NCBI GenBank assembly: GCA_019637875.1
Contig: JAHBUW010000003.1
Span: forward strand, 124,001-188,000
Source: Pseudobdellovibrionaceae bacterium
GTDB lineage: Bacteria; Bdellovibrionota; Bdellovibrionia; Bdellovibrionales; Bdellovibrionaceae
Reading direction: 5' to 3'
DNA length: 64,000 nucleotides
Of this stretch, positions 43,139 through 51,961 are shown piece by piece. Under the pieces are notes generated by a model. That model did no database searches. It was not told the DNA's origin and saw only the letters and a list, made by a program, of their open reading frames with translations. The stretch's first letter is position 1. Every line of letters starts with the position of its first letter. A program made the position numbers and the translations under genes.

Positions 43139-43651
43139 TTACTGACGGGCGCCGGAGCTTTGCGCCGGGGCCTGGCCCCCGCTCGAATTCACGGCGCCGT
43201 TCAACGGCGGATATTTCGCTTCCGAGAGGCTGCCGATGATGAGCTCTTGGGTGTCCTCATCCGGCCATTGCTTGCTCTTCGCCCGCTCGTTCAACCGCTT
43301 CGCCATTTCCGCCAGCGCGCGACAGGCCTTCGAGCCCGACGGCGCGACGATCTGCGCCTGATTGAAGGGCTTGTTCTGAGCGACGAGCTTATCGAGCCAA
43401 TCTTTGTTCATGTTCGGATGCAGGTCCGCGAACATCGCGATGCCACCCGGCTGGGTCATCAGCCACTTCACGTCGTTGATGTTCATTTGCCGGCTTTTCA
43501 CCGCACCCTGGGTGTAGCCGACCGAGACCTGGCAGTTGCCGCTCGCGTTGTCGAAGACCTTCACCTCGGCCGGAGTGACGGCGGACGAGGCCAGCGGCGA
43601 AAGACCGACGGCCAGACTCAGTAAGAAGTGGAAGCGCCAACGCACTTTCAT
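43139..43651 (-). CDS. Exported protein, unknown
   Basis: The protein has 170 residues. A signal peptide (cleavage near A-S-S-A/V) precedes a helical domain with conserved-looking W-L-M-T-Q-P-G-G, H-P-N-M-N-K-D-W and two cysteines (C-Q-V, C-R-A). The C-terminus is Ser/Gly/Gln-rich and probably disordered. It starts eight bases upstream of the 43659-44504 stop and may share its transcript. Confidence 0.65.
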   Translation of the reverse strand: MKVRWRFHFLLSLAVGLSPLASSAVTPAEVKVFDNASGNCQVSVGYTQGAVKSRQMNINDVKWLMTQPGGIAMFADLHPNMNKDWLDKLVAQNKPFNQAQIVAPSGSKACRALAEMAKRLNERAKSKQWPDEDTQELIIGSLSEAKYPPLNGAVNSSGGQAPAQSSGARQ

Positions 43652-43658
43652 CGAGACC

Positions 43659-44504
43659 TCAGTCTTTTTCGTAACGCACGATCGCGGGACGTTTTTCGGT
43701 GCAGGCGCTCGGTCCCCCTTGGGCGTACGCGAGGATCATCAGATCGGGTCGCGCGGGGGAGGAGTTGTCGATGTCGTTTCCGTAGCGGAACTCGATCAAA
43801 TCGGAGACTTCTCCGGTGATTTTACCCGCGTCCAAAGTCACGCGGTAGGACTCGCCGCCGTTGTTGTCATGATGATAGCTCCGCCCGCCGCATGTGACCG
43901 AAGTCCCATTGTCGATGTGGCGAAGCCCGGTCAAGGCCTCCATGCTGAAGCCGCTGCCGTAGGTCAGGTCGTCCCCTTGCAGAATCACGCCGCCTTTGAA
44001 CCCGAGATAGGCGTTCATCGTGTTTTTCGAGCTCATCGGAACGCCCGGGTTGTTGTGCCAAATCAAATCGTATTTTTCGATGTCCGGAAGGGCCATGCCG
44101 CCGGCGGGCTCGTCGACGACCGTGACATCGTAACGCTTCAACAGAACGTCGCGCACGTAGCGCGTATCTTCGGGATCTTCCGTCGCGGCGCCACGATCGA
44201 CGACCAGCAGGATTTTGGGATTCAGCACCGGCGAGCTGTACCGCACGACCGTCTCGGCCACCAGCTGCGCGGACGCTCCGTCGACCACGAGCTGATCGTC
44301 GGATTCATCGCCCATCGCGATCAGGATCGTGGTCACCGCGGGCTTGAAGGTCAGCGGGGTCAGCTCACACGACACCCCTTCGCAAACCCCGAGCGAGCCA
44401 AGTTTCGCTTCGGCGAACTCCATCTGCGGGCTGGCGCAGTTTTGAAAGGCCAGAACGAGGGGCAGTACGAGCATTCCCCAAACGAGACGTGAAGTCCGGT
44501 GCAT
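43659..44504 (-). CDS. Lipoprotein with F-Q-N-C lipobox and class-I GATase-like region
   Basis: ATG 44504 gives 281 residues. The lipobox reads L-A-F-Q-N-C-A-S, the same unusual motif as the lipoprotein at 6083. The body has a flavodoxin/Rossmann-like series of strands: I-L-L-V-V-D, V-T-V-V-D-E-P, Y-D-L-I-W-H-N-N-P-G, G-G-V-I-L-Q-G-D-D-L-T. This pattern recalls ThuA-like or class-I glutamine amidotransferase folds, but the nucleophile Cys is not obvious. It is upstream of 43139-43651 on minus. Confidence 0.6.
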   Translation of the reverse strand: MHRTSRLVWGMLVLPLVLAFQNCASPQMEFAEAKLGSLGVCEGVSCELTPLTFKPAVTTILIAMGDESDDQLVVDGASAQLVAETVVRYSSPVLNPKILLVVDRGAATEDPEDTRYVRDVLLKRYDVTVVDEPAGGMALPDIEKYDLIWHNNPGVPMSSKNTMNAYLGFKGGVILQGDDLTYGSGFSMEALTGLRHIDNGTSVTCGGRSYHHDNNGGESYRVTLDAGKITGEVSDLIEFRYGNDIDNSSPARPDLMILAYAQGGPSACTEKRPAIVRYEKD

Positions 44505-44698
44505 ATATGAAGTCCCCCGGTTCGACTTAGAGCAACCCCGAGGCCACGCCATTTTCACGACCTGAAGGATTCAGCGCGCGAGGCGCGTGAAAACGCCTCG
44601 GTCCGATATGTCGAACCGCCAGCGCAATCTTCGTAAGTTCGACGCCTCGGTTTGAACGCCTTGAATCGGGTCAACCGCGGCGGCGGCGGCCGGAAACG

Positions 44699-44726
44699 CA
44701 AAAGCCCGGCACGGGGGCCGGGCTTT
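44699..44726 (-). terminator. Terminator for the 44756-45691 gene
   Basis: agcccggc (44703-44710) pairs with gccgggct (44717-44724). On the minus strand the stem is followed by tttt. It lies 30 bases beyond the stop at 44756. Confidence 0.75.
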
Positions 44727-44755
44727 CGACGGAATCGTCAGGGATTCGGAAGCGA

Positions 44756-45691
44756 TTACTTCGTGATGTATTCGCCGATGAACTGCGCGTAACCTTTCGC
44801 GAGCTCGGTCACGAATTCCATCATCTGCTGCTCGTTCTGTTCGATGCGCGTCAGGATCTCGGTGCCCATCTTTTTGAACTCTTGGTAAGTTTCGTCGTCG
44901 ATCGAACCCACGCCGGTCAGCGCCGCTTTCGCGTTCTGCTCGGTCAGGGTGACTTGGAACTTCACCGAGATATCGGTGCCGAAGCTGAACGAAGCGTCCA
45001 AGGCCAGGACGATCTTGTTCACGTCGCCGCTGATTTTCAGCTTCGACAGATTTTTCAGATCGCTTTCCGCCGACTGGATGTTCGACTCGAGCGGCCATTT
45101 TTTCTCTTCGTCTTTTTCCGCTTTCAAGAGCTCTTGTTGCTCTTTCACGTAAGTGGGAACCCAAGTGACGTAGTCCGCGTAAGCCGTCGTGATCGCCGCT
45201 TGCAGTTCGGGGATGGTGTTCACCGCGTTCACGTTGCTGATGAACTCGCAAACTTTCACGTCGCGAATTTCGCGGTAGTTTTCGGGCTTCGGATTCACGT
45301 TCGAGCATTCGCCCATCACGCTGGTCAGAGCGTACTTCACGCCCGCGATGACCTGAGTCTTCAGACCCGCGGTCAATTCACCTTTCATCGTGCGCTTGGT
45401 GCCCACGAGCGTACGCGCATCGAGTCCCGCGCCGATCGCCAGGGTCACGTTGTTGTCGCCCCATTTCGCTTGATCGGTCGAAGCCGACAGGCTCGCCTTC
45501 AAACGGTCACCCGCGAGGTCCGACGAACGCGCGTCGAATTTCACGCTCAGGTCGGTCAGGTAAGCGAAATCTTTCTGGACGTCTTTCGCGACGACATCGA
45601 GATTTTTGTTGATCGACGCCCACGAAGTGGCGGTCGCATTTGCCGAGACGGAAGCCAAAACCAAAGACAGGCCCAAGACGAAATTCTTCAT
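44756..45691 (-). CDS. Exported protein, unknown
   Basis: ATG 45691 is preceded by AAAGGA and gives 311 residues with a signal peptide (cleavage near A-N-A/T). The mature protein alternates beta-like segments (L-S-V-K-F-D-A-R, T-L-A-I-G-A-G-L, I-S-V-K-F-Q-V-T-L) with a central coiled-coil (E-Q-Q-E-L-L-K-A-E-K-D-E). It may be an outer-membrane-associated or periplasmic protein. It is monocistronic with its own terminator; no family recognised. Confidence 0.65.
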   Translation of the reverse strand: MKNFVLGLSLVLASVSANATATSWASINKNLDVVAKDVQKDFAYLTDLSVKFDARSSDLAGDRLKASLSASTDQAKWGDNNVTLAIGAGLDARTLVGTKRTMKGELTAGLKTQVIAGVKYALTSVMGECSNVNPKPENYREIRDVKVCEFISNVNAVNTIPELQAAITTAYADYVTWVPTYVKEQQELLKAEKDEEKKWPLESNIQSAESDLKNLSKLKISGDVNKIVLALDASFSFGTDISVKFQVTLTEQNAKAALTGVGSIDDETYQEFKKMGTEILTRIEQNEQQMMEFVTELAKGYAQFIGEYITK

Positions 45692-45853
45692 CGAAAAAGT
45701 CCTTTCAGCGTTGTTGGAAAACGATTTGAAGCGTGCGATGGCCCGGTCTACCCCGACCGCCCGACGCAACTCGAGTAAGGATCTAGTTCTTGAAGTTTTT
45801 TCCCGAGGCAAAACGGACACGCCCCGGGGCTCTTTCCGGACGAAACTACCGAT

Positions 45854-47062
45854 TTAGAAAACGATCCGGGTCTTGATCGAGCGGCCCAGGCCGCCGATGT
45901 CGAAACAGAGCGCCTGCGCCTCGGCTTTTTCCACGTCCATGATCAAATAACCGATGCGGGGATCGGTCGAAAGCTGCTGGGCCAGGATGTTGGCGCCATG
46001 CTTAGACACGAGCGAGTTGATTTCGCCCAGAACCCCGGGTTCGTTCCGGTGCACGTTCAAAATGCGGTGCGAACCCGACGTGGGCGGCACGTCGACGTGG
46101 GGAAAGTTGACCGCGCCGGAGGTCGCCCCCGCGCGCAGGAACTTGCGGAAGCTCTCGGCGACCTCGAGCCCGATGGCGTACTGGGCCTCTTCCGTCGAAC
46201 CCCCGATGTGCGGGGTCAGGATCACGTTCTTGATCCCCTGGAGCGCGCTGACGAAACGTTCTTTGTTCGAGGCGGGCTCCTCCGGAAAGACGTCCAGCGC
46301 CGCGCCCGCGATGTGGCCCTCTTTCAGCGCGTTCACGAGGTCCTCGATGACGACGACCGTGCCGCGCGAAAGGTTCAGCAGGTAACTGCCTTTCTGCATG
46401 CGGCGCAGTTCGGCCGCGCCGATCATGTGCTGGGTCTGCGGCGTTTCGGGGACGTGAAGCGTGACGAAATCGGATTTCTCTAGAAGTTCGAACAGCGTGG
46501 GCGAGGCCGTCGCGTTCCCCAGCGGAAGCTTCTTCACCACGTCGTAGAAGATCACGCGCAGGCCGAGGGCTTCGGCCATGATGCTGACCTGCGAACCGAT
46601 GTGACCGTAGCCCACGATCCCCAGCGTCTTGCCGCGCACTTCCCGCGCGCCTTCGGCGGACTTCATCCAGCCGCCTTGATGCGCGAGCGTGTTGCGATCC
46701 CCGAGCTGACGGGACAGCGCGATCATCTCGGCGATGACGAGCTCGGCCACCGAACGTGTGTTCGAGTAAGGCGCGTTGAAGACCGGAATACCCATCAGCT
46801 TCGCCGGCTGCAGATCGACCTGGTTGGTGCCGATGCAGAAGCAGCCGATCCCCTGCAGATTCGGCGCGCTCGCGAGGACCTCTTGGCGCAACTCCGTTTT
46901 GGAGCGAATGCCGACGAGATCGTACTGCGGAAGGAGCTTCTTCAGCTCGTCTTCGCTGGGCGAATCGGTTCGCAATTCCACCGCGAAGCCCTCTTCGACA
47001 AGGCGTTCTTTCGCGATGGGGTGGATGTTCTCGAGCAGGAGGATGCGCTGGGGTTGGCTCAT
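45854..47062 (-). CDS. serA: D-3-phosphoglycerate dehydrogenase
   Basis: It catalyses the first step of serine synthesis, 3-phosphoglycerate to 3-phosphohydroxypyruvate, using NAD. ATG 47062 gives 402 residues, near the E. coli length. The NAD site G-Y-G-H-I-G-S-Q, N-L-S-R-G (catalytic Arg), P-E-E-P and T-P-H-I-G-G-S-T (catalytic His) are present. The last 80 residues form an ACT domain (N-V-H-R-N-E-P-G-V-L), which gives serine feedback inhibition in relatives. It is divergent from the sigma-54 activator at 47166. Confidence 0.94.
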   Translation of the reverse strand: MSQPQRILLLENIHPIAKERLVEEGFAVELRTDSPSEDELKKLLPQYDLVGIRSKTELRQEVLASAPNLQGIGCFCIGTNQVDLQPAKLMGIPVFNAPYSNTRSVAELVIAEMIALSRQLGDRNTLAHQGGWMKSAEGAREVRGKTLGIVGYGHIGSQVSIMAEALGLRVIFYDVVKKLPLGNATASPTLFELLEKSDFVTLHVPETPQTQHMIGAAELRRMQKGSYLLNLSRGTVVVIEDLVNALKEGHIAGAALDVFPEEPASNKERFVSALQGIKNVILTPHIGGSTEEAQYAIGLEVAESFRKFLRAGATSGAVNFPHVDVPPTSGSHRILNVHRNEPGVLGEINSLVSKHGANILAQQLSTDPRIGYLIMDVEKAEAQALCFDIGGLGRSIKTRIVF

Positions 47063-47165
47063 GCCCCATAGTTCACCGACTGAAGGTCCCGCACAAGCCC
47101 TGTCGCAACAGGCTGCGGCAGGACTCGCCAAACCTTCTCGTTTTTGCCATCGTTAGGGGCAGAGT

Positions 47166-48503
47166 ATGAGCTCCACTTTCAATCCGGTCCTTCTTGTCAT
47201 CGACGACGATCACCTCATTCACGACTCTTTGAGTCTGTTGCTGCCGGATCATTGGGACATCCTGAGCGCGAACAGCCTGGCGCAAGCCCCGCAAGACGGC
47301 GTGATCCACGCGATCTTCGTGGACATGCACCTCACGCCGAACTCGAAGGTCGCCGAAGGCCCCGGCATCATCGCGGCGATGCGCGAACGCTTCCCGCTCG
47401 CCGAAATTTACGGGATGTCGGGCGACCTGACGATCGAGCTCATGGAAAAAGCGCTGGCCGCCGGCGCCCGCAAGTTCCTGGCGAAGCCGCTCCATCCGGA
47501 TGAGGTCACCGCGAGCTTCGAAAAGATCGAAGCGCTGTGGGCTTTACGCTCCAGCGAATCCCGCCACCGCTCGACGCAAACCCACCAGTGGATCGGGCAG
47601 TCGAAGGCCGCCGAAAAGATCCGCTTCGAAATCGCGAACCTCGCGGGTGAAACCAGCCCCATCCTGATCGAAGGCGAAACCGGCACCGGGAAAGAAGTCA
47701 TCGCGCAGATCTTGAACCAGCAGGACAACCGCCCCTTGATCGCGGTGAATCTCGGCGCGATCCCCGAGAATCTTTTTGAATCGGAGTTCTTCGGTCACGT
47801 GCGCGGGGCCTTCACCGGCGCCGATCAAATGAAGGTCGGTCTCGCCGAGGCCGCGAACGGCGGCGATCTGTTCTTGGACGAGATCGAGGCCTTGCCGCTC
47901 GCGCAGCAGGCGAAGCTCTTGCGCTTTCTGGAAAGCGGCGAAGTGCGCAAGGTCGGCGCGAAGGACACCGTCCACGTGAAAGTCCGCGTGATCGCGGCCT
48001 CGAACCAAAGCCTGCAGCAGATGGTGAAAGAGCAAAAATTCCGCGAGGATCTTTTGTTCCGCCTGACCTCACACCGCTTGCAGCTGCCGCCCTTGCGTGA
48101 ACGGACGGACGACATCGAGATCCTCGCTAAACACTTTCTGAAGATGCCGCGTTCGGCGGGCCTGAAGATGCTCGCTCCCGAGGCGATCACGCGCTTGAAA
48201 GCGCACGGCTGGCCGGGCAACGTGCGCGAGCTGAAACGGGTCATCGAACATCTCTCGCAGACGGCGCCGCTGCCGATCATTCGTGCGGAAGACGTTGATC
48301 GCCTGCTCGGTGGCGCGAGTGCGCCCGCGGGGCTCGGGGATTTCCCGCTCGAGCAAGGCCTGACATCCCTCGTCGAATCTTTCGAGAAACAGGTCCTCCT
48401 GAAGGCCCTGGATCGCACCGGCAAGGATGTGGATCAGGCAGCGGAACTCCTGCAGATCTCGCGCAGCAATTTCTATAAAAAAATGAAGGACTATGGTATC
48501 TGA
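47166..48503 (+). CDS. Sigma-54-dependent response regulator (NtrC family)
   Basis: The protein has 445 residues: receiver domain (phosphoacceptor D53 in F-V-D-M-H-L), AAA+ domain with Walker A G170-E-T-G-T-G-K-E, the sigma-54 contact motif G-A-F-T-G-A (214-219), Walker B G-G-D-L-F-L-D-E-I and R-finger region F-R-E-D-L-L-F-R-L, then a C-terminal Fis-type HTH (D-Q-A-A-E-L-L-Q-I-S-R-S-N-F-Y-K). It activates RpoN promoters when phosphorylated. The partner kinase is not adjacent. The following cdsA begins six bases after its stop. Confidence 0.94.
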   Translation: MSSTFNPVLLVIDDDHLIHDSLSLLLPDHWDILSANSLAQAPQDGVIHAIFVDMHLTPNSKVAEGPGIIAAMRERFPLAEIYGMSGDLTIELMEKALAAGARKFLAKPLHPDEVTASFEKIEALWALRSSESRHRSTQTHQWIGQSKAAEKIRFEIANLAGETSPILIEGETGTGKEVIAQILNQQDNRPLIAVNLGAIPENLFESEFFGHVRGAFTGADQMKVGLAEAANGGDLFLDEIEALPLAQQAKLLRFLESGEVRKVGAKDTVHVKVRVIAASNQSLQQMVKEQKFREDLLFRLTSHRLQLPPLRERTDDIEILAKHFLKMPRSAGLKMLAPEAITRLKAHGWPGNVRELKRVIEHLSQTAPLPIIRAEDVDRLLGGASAPAGLGDFPLEQGLTSLVESFEKQVLLKALDRTGKDVDQAAELLQISRSNFYKKMKDYGI

Positions 48504-48508
48504 GCTCC

Positions 48509-49420
48509 ATGACCGGAGCACTTGGAACCCCCGTCTATCAGGAGACCGCCCTCTGGGTGTTGTCGCTTCTGTTCGTGTCGGGTTTGATCGTTTATTTCCT
48601 GCGTAAAAAGAACCACTATTTCGTCGTCTCTTGGGCCTCGATCAAGAGTTGGCTGTTCGTCGCACCGATCCTGTTCGTACTGATGGGCCTGCCCGAACCG
48701 TGGCCGCTCATCGTGCTGACGTTGCTCGCCGTGCTGGGCGCGAAGATCTTCTTCCAGCTGGTGGGAATGTACCACCGCTCCTACTTCGTGCTCGTCTGTT
48801 ACGCGGGGATCCTGGGCCTCGGCTGGACGATCTACGCCGGGCGTTTGGATCTTTACAACCTGCTGCCGATGATCGTGCTCGGCGTGAGCTGCCTGGTGCC
48901 GCTTCTGCGGAACAACTACAAACGCATGATCCAGTACATCTCGCTGACGAACCTCGCGTTCGTTTTCTTGGGCTGGTCGTTCATGCATTTGGGTTTGGTC
49001 ATGGGTCTCGAAAAAGGGATTTACCAGCTTTTGTACCTGCTGATCCTGACCGAGTTCTGCGACAATACGAACCTCGCGATCTCGCGTTACGTCGGACGCA
49101 TCAAACTCTTCGACCGCATCGACCACAAACGTTCACTGGAATCGACCTTGGTGTCCATGGTGCTGACCCTGGGCATGGCGTTCATCATGCGTAACCTCTT
49201 GCCTGACAATTCGGACAAGTACTGGCTCGCGGCGGGCATCGTGGCGTCGGTGGGCGGGATGTTCGGCGACCTGATCATGGCGGTTCTTCGTCGCGACGCG
49301 GGCATCCGCGTGACCGGCGCGTTCGTCCTGGGCCGCGGGGATTTCCTGCACCGCATGGACCGTTTGATCTTCGTCGCGCCGATCTATTACTACGTGACCA
49401 CCTACCTCTTGAGTCATTGA
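48509..49420 (+). CDS. cdsA: Divergent CdsA-type phosphatidate cytidylyltransferase
   Basis: This 303-residue polytopic membrane protein (about eight helices) belongs to the CdsA family, which makes CDP-diacylglycerol from phosphatidate and CTP. The C-terminal family region is recognisable (E-F-C-D-N-T-N, G-R-I-K-L-F, D-H-K-R-S-L-E-S, then R-R-D-A-G-I-R and G-R-G-D-F-L-H-R-M-D-R-L). The usual H-G-G-x-x-D-R-x-D metal site is altered to R-G-D-x-x-H-R-M-D. plsC follows 10 bases downstream, supporting a phospholipid role. Activity is likely but not certain. Confidence 0.8.
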   Translation: MTGALGTPVYQETALWVLSLLFVSGLIVYFLRKKNHYFVVSWASIKSWLFVAPILFVLMGLPEPWPLIVLTLLAVLGAKIFFQLVGMYHRSYFVLVCYAGILGLGWTIYAGRLDLYNLLPMIVLGVSCLVPLLRNNYKRMIQYISLTNLAFVFLGWSFMHLGLVMGLEKGIYQLLYLLILTEFCDNTNLAISRYVGRIKLFDRIDHKRSLESTLVSMVLTLGMAFIMRNLLPDNSDKYWLAAGIVASVGGMFGDLIMAVLRRDAGIRVTGAFVLGRGDFLHRMDRLIFVAPIYYYVTTYLLSH

Positions 49421-49430
49421 GGCGAAGCGC

Positions 49431-50414
49431 GTGAAGGACTGGAACTACGACAACGAACAGTGGACGAAGCTGCCGGCGCACATGAAGCACCTGCCGCTGT
49501 TCACGCGTCAGATCGACTGGGTCTCGATCAGTTTCCGTTACGCTTGGGCCTTCTTCTTGAAGGTGCTCGCCTTCCGCTTCTACATCCGGTTGAAGGTGAA
49601 AGGCGACTACCGTCCCCTTTACGAAAAGCATCCCCGTTTGATTTTGATCTCGAATCACGCGAGCCACCTGGACGCGGTCTCGATCGCGGCGTCCATTCCC
49701 GCCCGTTACTGGATCCATCTTTTCATCGCGGCGGCGAAGGACTACTTCTTCACGAATCCGCTGTTCACCTTCTTCTCGCAGCACTGCCTGGGCGCGATCC
49801 CCATTGACCGCAAGGACAAACGCGGCGAAGCCATCCGCCTGATCACCCAGCTCCTCACGCAGCTCGACCGGATGTGGCTGATCCTTTTCCCCGAAGGCAC
49901 GCGCTCCAAAGACGGCAAGATCCACGATTTCAAACGCGGGGTTTCGCTGTTCGCCGAGCGCACGAATACGCCCATCCTTTTCGTTTACCTCGAAGGCAAC
50001 TCCGAACTTTGGCCGAAGGGCGCGTTCTTCGCGAAGCCCGGCAAACTCGTCATCCACGTTGGTCCCGTCATGCCCCCCGCGCCGATCGAGGACATTTACC
50101 GCGAGTACCGGCGGTGGGTGGAGTCCATCGTCCCCGGACAGTTCGACGAAACCGAAATCCCCGACTGGATGACCCGCACGTCGGTCCCGAAACCGGCGGC
50201 CGCGGCCATCACTCCCGCCGACGTCACGGGCGATGCGCCGGCGACGGGCGCCGATGAAGACGAAGACGTTCTTGATCAGGACGTGGAACTCGAGGCGGGT
50301 CCCGATCTCGACATGGATCCGGACGCCTCGGTGAATATGGATGCCGATATCGAAATCTCCGAACGCGAGTCGCGCGGCGTTTTCGATGACGACGAACCTT
50401 CCTCCAAAACTTGA
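49431..50414 (+). CDS. plsC: 1-acyl-sn-glycerol-3-phosphate acyltransferase
   Basis: GTG 49431 with GAGGCGA upstream gives 327 residues. The acyltransferase motifs are complete: S-N-H76-A-S-H-L-D81 (catalytic H-x4-D), G-A-I-P-I-D-R, F-P-E-G-T-R-S (substrate binding). It makes phosphatidate for the neighbouring CdsA. The last 80 residues form a strongly acidic tail (D-E-D-E-D-V-L-D, D-D-D-E-P-S-S) not typical of PlsC. The gene belongs to the cdsA operon. Confidence 0.9.
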   Translation: MKDWNYDNEQWTKLPAHMKHLPLFTRQIDWVSISFRYAWAFFLKVLAFRFYIRLKVKGDYRPLYEKHPRLILISNHASHLDAVSIAASIPARYWIHLFIAAAKDYFFTNPLFTFFSQHCLGAIPIDRKDKRGEAIRLITQLLTQLDRMWLILFPEGTRSKDGKIHDFKRGVSLFAERTNTPILFVYLEGNSELWPKGAFFAKPGKLVIHVGPVMPPAPIEDIYREYRRWVESIVPGQFDETEIPDWMTRTSVPKPAAAAITPADVTGDAPATGADEDEDVLDQDVELEAGPDLDMDPDASVNMDADIEISERESRGVFDDDEPSSKT

Positions 50415-50422
50415 GGTGCGAT

Positions 50423-51331
50423 ATGAGCGCGGAAATCCGTAAGACTCCTTTGCGACTGGGCGACTACGAAGTCTGCCCGCTCCCGACCGGCGAGTTCGGC
50501 CTGGACGGCGGCGCGATGTTCGGCACCGTCCCCAAAGTGCTGTGGGAAAAGTCGAATCCGCCGGACGAGAAGAATCGCATCCCCATGGAAGCGCGCGGTT
50601 TGCTTTTGAAGTCCGGTGATCGGCGCATCGTCATCGATTGCGGAAACGGTGGCGACTACGTCGCGAAATACGGCGAAAAGATCGGCCCCAAGTTCCAAGA
50701 GATGTTCAACATCGACACCACGGGGCCTTCGTTGATGAAGTCTTTGGCGACCCACGGCATGCGCCCCGAAGACGTGACCGACGTGATCCTGACCCATCTG
50801 CACTTCGACCACTCGGGCGGTGCCACCACGGAAAAGGACGGCCGCCTGGTGCCGACCTTCCCGAACGCCAAATATTATGTCCAACGCGCGAACCTCGAGA
50901 CCGCGCGTAAACCGAATTTGCGCGAGCGCGCGTCCTACTACCCCGCGAACTTCGAACCCCTGGTGGAGGCGGGCGTACTGACGATCTTGGACGGCAACGT
51001 CGAGAATTTGCTTCCCGGTGTCTCGGTCTTCGTTTCGAATGGCCACACTCAAGGTCAGCAGTACGTCAAAGTTTCGGGGGGCGGAAAAACTCTCGTCTAC
51101 TGCGGCGACGTGATCCCGACGAGCTCGCACGTCCGCCTCGCCTGGGTGATGGGCTACGACCTCGATCCGTTGACGCTGATCGAGGAAAAACGCGTGCTGC
51201 TGGAGCAAGCCGCGCGCGAATCTTGGTATTTGTACTTCGAGCACGATCCTTACTGCGACGCCGCCCAGATCCAACCGCAGGGTTCGGACTTCGCGGTGAA
51301 AGAGCGTTTCCACATTCAGGCGGGCACGTGA
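50423..51331 (+). CDS. Metallo-beta-lactamase fold hydrolase, lactonase-like
   Basis: ATG 50423 follows GAGGTG and gives 302 residues. The zinc motif T-H125-L-H-F-D129-H130-S-G-G is intact, with later G-H-T-Q-G-Q, Y-C-G-D and F-E-H-D ligands. The spacing and surrounding sequence resemble N-acyl-homoserine-lactonase (AttM/YtnP-like) enzymes, which open lactone rings, but many MBL hydrolases share this. No signal peptide. The stop overlaps the start of the next gene by four bases (GTGA). Confidence 0.85.
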   Translation: MSAEIRKTPLRLGDYEVCPLPTGEFGLDGGAMFGTVPKVLWEKSNPPDEKNRIPMEARGLLLKSGDRRIVIDCGNGGDYVAKYGEKIGPKFQEMFNIDTTGPSLMKSLATHGMRPEDVTDVILTHLHFDHSGGATTEKDGRLVPTFPNAKYYVQRANLETARKPNLRERASYYPANFEPLVEAGVLTILDGNVENLLPGVSVFVSNGHTQGQQYVKVSGGGKTLVYCGDVIPTSSHVRLAWVMGYDLDPLTLIEEKRVLLEQAARESWYLYFEHDPYCDAAQIQPQGSDFAVKERFHIQAGT

Positions 51332-51798
51332 GCCTGCAACCGCGCAGCCCCTTCCAGCTCATGATCCGTGATCCGCAGTTTCTGCCGACGCTGGTTCGCC
51401 GCGCGAAGTGGGGGCTTTTCATCGGCGGCTGCCTCGGTATCTTGATGGCGATGCTGCTCGTGCGGAATTTGGAGTTCCGCTGCGCGAATGAAGGCGCGAG
51501 CTGCGACGTTTTGCGCGAAGGTAAAGCCGTGATGATGTTCACGGTGGTCGTGCAGATGGCGTTGTTCGGCGCGTTTCTGAGCCTGCTCAGCGGAATTTTG
51601 CGTATGCTCATTCGCGGCGTGAATGCGCGCGACCGCGGCCTCACGGGGCCGGACGGAAAACCTTTGCAGGGCGAGCAGGTCTTCCACCCGAGCTGGAACG
51701 AAGAGACGAACGAGCAGGCGCTCCGCCTGGTCCCCAACCCCGACGACAAGTCGAAGACCGAAGCGCAAAAACACCTCGAACGATTCCGCAAAAAATAG
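51328..51798 (+). CDS. Small membrane protein, two helices
   Basis: GTG 51328 overlaps the MBL stop, so translation is coupled. The 156-residue protein has two transmembrane helices (about 27-46, L-F-I-G-G-C-L-G-I-L-M-A, and about 70-95) linked by a loop with two Cys (F-R-C, S-C-D), and a hydrophilic C-terminal region of about 60 residues. No family recognised. It ends the operon that starts with the sigma-54 regulator. Confidence 0.65.
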   Translation: MSLQPRSPFQLMIRDPQFLPTLVRRAKWGLFIGGCLGILMAMLLVRNLEFRCANEGASCDVLREGKAVMMFTVVVQMALFGAFLSLLSGILRMLIRGVNARDRGLTGPDGKPLQGEQVFHPSWNEETNEQALRLVPNPDDKSKTEAQKHLERFRKK

Positions 51799-51823
51799 AA
51801 TCGGCTTCCCGTCCGGGGCGCGT

Positions 51824-51881
51824 GTCTCATTCTGAGACGGGCGTCAATCTCGTTGCGGGTGTGACCCGAAAATGTCACCCG
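51824..51881. promoter_or_regulatory. Two inverted repeats upstream of the 51962 lipoprotein
   Basis: gtctca-ttc-tgagac lies at 51824-51838 as a perfect palindrome with a three-base spacer. cgggtg…cacccg lies at 51856-51881, with an inner gtgac/gtcac. They sit between the MBL operon and the lipoprotein start at 51962, so operator or leader functions are possible. Confidence 0.4.
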
Positions 51882-51961
51882 TGGCACGGGGCCCCCTGTA
51901 CTGAAAGCTCGGGGGCGTAGACATCCCGCTTTCCGGCGCGGGCGCTGCATTTCAAGCCGGT

